6,176 nucleotides of DNA from Erysipelotrichia bacterium (GTDB lineage Bacteria; Bacillota_I; Bacilli_A; Erysipelotrichales; Erysipelotrichaceae), in contig SAAR01000200.1 of assembly GCA_009916335.1 (NCBI GenBank), positions 1-6,176 on the forward strand, in the 5' to 3' direction. Made by a program: the position numbers and the translations under genes. How positions within the stretch are numbered: the first letter of the stretch is position 1; each line of letters begins with the position of its first letter. Below are positions 4,966-6,176 of the stretch, piece by piece. The notes under the pieces are model-generated. The model had not been told where the DNA came from and searched no databases. It saw nothing but the letters and a program-made list of their open reading frames with translations.

Positions 4966-6176
4966 TTATTTTCTTTCGTTGTTTCGCATTAGCTCATATA
5001 ACTCAATTTCTTTATCGCTTAATGTTCTATTGGTATTTGCTAAAACGGATAAACATAGTGCTTGATCAATGGAAATATCTACATCATTAATTAAAGCATC
5101 TAACTTTTTCTCTTTAATTTTTCGACAAACACCACTTATATCTGCACATGTATAATGTTCACTTTGTTTTGCTAATTCCATAAAATCAAGATTTTCAAAC
5201 TGTGATAAGTGGTATGCAAATTGTTTTTCTCTTGATGCTAAATCAGGTAAACCAATATACAACACATTATCAAAGCGACCTGGACGTTTTAATGCAGGAT
5301 CAATGTCATAGATTCTATTCGTCGCAGCTAATACCATAACTCCTTCTAATCCTTCCATTCCGTCCATTTCCGTCAATAGCTGGTTAATCATTTTAACCTG
5401 TCCATTTGCAGTATCTCTATTTTGTGCAATAGAATCAAATTCATCAAAAAATATAATGGAAGGTTTTTGTTCTCTTGCATCTCTAAATACTCTTCGCAGT
5501 TTCTTTTCACTTTCCCCAACAGCACCACTTAATAATTCTGGACCATTTACAATGAAAAAGGAGGCATCACATTCTGAAGCAATCACCTTAGCAAACAAGG
5601 TTTTACCACAACCTGGAGGACCAAACATCAAAACCCCTTTAGGTACATCTAAATCTAATTCTTTATATTTATCAGCATATAGTAATGGTTTTTCTACCAT
5701 TTTTCGTATCTGCTTTTTCACATCGTCCATACCTGCAATCTCATTCCATGTATGTTCTTTTTTCTTTTCTTTAATATCGTTGTCTAATATAAATCGACGA
5801 TTATACTTTTCTGATAGACTCTCATAACGATCTCGCATATCCAAAGTAATCGTAGGTTTGTATGATGAGCAAGCTTGGATAATATCCTCTTTACTTAATG
5901 CTTCATACTTCTTTTGACGATACATTTCTTTAATTAAGGATTCTATATCTGCTGCTGTAAAACGCTCCATTGCTTTCGCAACTTCGGATAAATCAGCTTC
6001 AGATAATACAGAAGTTTCTCCTAAATATTTTTTTAGTATCGCAATTTTCGCTTCCACATCAGGTTCATAAATATAAATACATTTGTCAAAACGTCCTGGT
6101 CTAATGGCAGCAGGATCAATCTTATCTGGATAATTTGTCGCTCCTATCACAAGTACATCATTCAATTTATCAAAAC
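4966..6176 (-). CDS. Tandem AAA+ ATPase of the Cdc48/p97-FtsH class, carboxy-terminal part
   Basis: The frame is open to the right edge, so the 5' part is missing; an apparent TTG start at 6165 is an edge effect, since coding continues upstream as FDKLNDVLVIGATN. About 402 residues are visible, numbered here from that TTG. First comes the end of one AAA+ domain: sensor-1 GATN (8-11), arginine fingers RPGRFD (22-27) and a helical lid. After a basic linker, a complete second domain has WNEIAGMDDVK (140-150), Walker A GPPGCGKT (182-189), Walker B IIFFDEFD (237-244), sensor-1 ATN (281-283) and RPGRFD (294-299). Such hexameric machines unfold or remodel proteins with ATP. No protease, membrane or HbYX motif is present in the visible part, so it is not FtsH itself. 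The pore loop reads GPELLSGAVGES, with alanine where an aromatic residue is usual. Class is secure; partner and substrate are unknown. Confidence 0.9.
   Translation of the reverse strand, partial: FDKLNDVLVIGATNYPDKIDPAAIRPGRFDKCIYIYEPDVEAKIAILKKYLGETSVLSEADLSEVAKAMERFTAADIESLIKEMYRQKKYEALSKEDIIQACSSYKPTITLDMRDRYESLSEKYNRRFILDNDIKEKKKEHTWNEIAGMDDVKKQIRKMVEKPLLYADKYKELDLDVPKGVLMFGPPGCGKTLFAKVIASECDASFFIVNGPELLSGAVGESEKKLRRVFRDAREQKPSIIFFDEFDSIAQNRDTANGQVKMINQLLTEMDGMEGLEGVMVLAATNRIYDIDPALKRPGRFDNVLYIGLPDLASREKQFAYHLSQFENLDFMELAKQSEHYTCADISGVCRKIKEKKLDALINDVDISIDQALCLSVLANTNRTLSDKEIELYELMRNNERK

Noticed and set aside
4832..5065. Plus-strand 77-codon open frame across the terminator
   Set aside because: It starts with a non-ATG codon, runs through a strong terminator hairpin and into the antisense of the ATPase gene; its composition (FYSLIFYVFYL) reflects AT-rich shadow sequence.
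5456..5827. Plus-strand 123-codon open frame within the ATPase region
   Set aside because: It is antisense to the Walker A and Walker B coding sequence of the AAA+ gene and has no SD.

Overview
The window is AT-rich bacterial DNA with strong Shine-Dalgarno (SD) sites (AAGGAGG, AGGTGAT), U-tailed intrinsic terminators and short intergenic gaps. This points to a low-GC Bacillota. A tandem-AAA+ Cdc48-like ATPase, an Amt of the FFMQAGFAMVEAGFTRAKN type and a DUF3990/DUF3791 locus together suggest a gut Erysipelotrichia or Clostridia member. That placement is an inference; no marker gene in the window fixes the taxon.

Left part, minus strand (1-2114): the amino-terminal part of an ammonium transporter gene (amt) runs off the left edge. 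Its roughly 180-nt leader holds two tandem hairpins with U-tails, which look like intrinsic terminators placed before the start codon, so transcription attenuation is likely. Upstream lies a two-gene unit, a GNAT acetyltransferase followed by a TatD-family metal-dependent hydrolase. These two genes are 1 nt apart, and the SD of tatD sits inside the last codons of the GNAT gene.

Middle part, plus strand (2455-3815): a flavodoxin-fold NAD(P)H-dependent oxidoreductase with a good promoter is followed, after a terminator, by a TetR-family regulator that ends in its own terminator. Two interleaved inverted repeats lie just downstream of the oxidoreductase promoter and are the natural candidate operator. 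This looks like a self-contained sensor/effector pair, probably for quinone, electrophile or redox stress. The 340 nt before the promoter carry no gene, only AT-rich palindromes.

Right-middle part, plus strand (3927-4642): a decaying DUF3990/DUF3791 locus. The DUF3990 gene (a family usually treated as toxin-like or ADP-ribosyltransferase-like) has a good promoter and SD but is broken by stop codons. The first two stops fall where tryptophan is expected. A 38-codon open remnant in another frame follows and overlaps the start of an intact 69-aa DUF3791 gene. Downstream, 4643-4872 has no gene but contains a segment resembling the right end/omega-RNA region of an IS200/IS605-type element, without any transposase.

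Right edge, minus strand (4966-6176): the 3' part of a gene for a two-domain AAA+ ATPase of the Cdc48/p97/FtsH-like class, ending at a strong bidirectional terminator shared with the plus-strand locus. Its second ATPase domain is complete but lacks the usual aromatic pore-loop residue.
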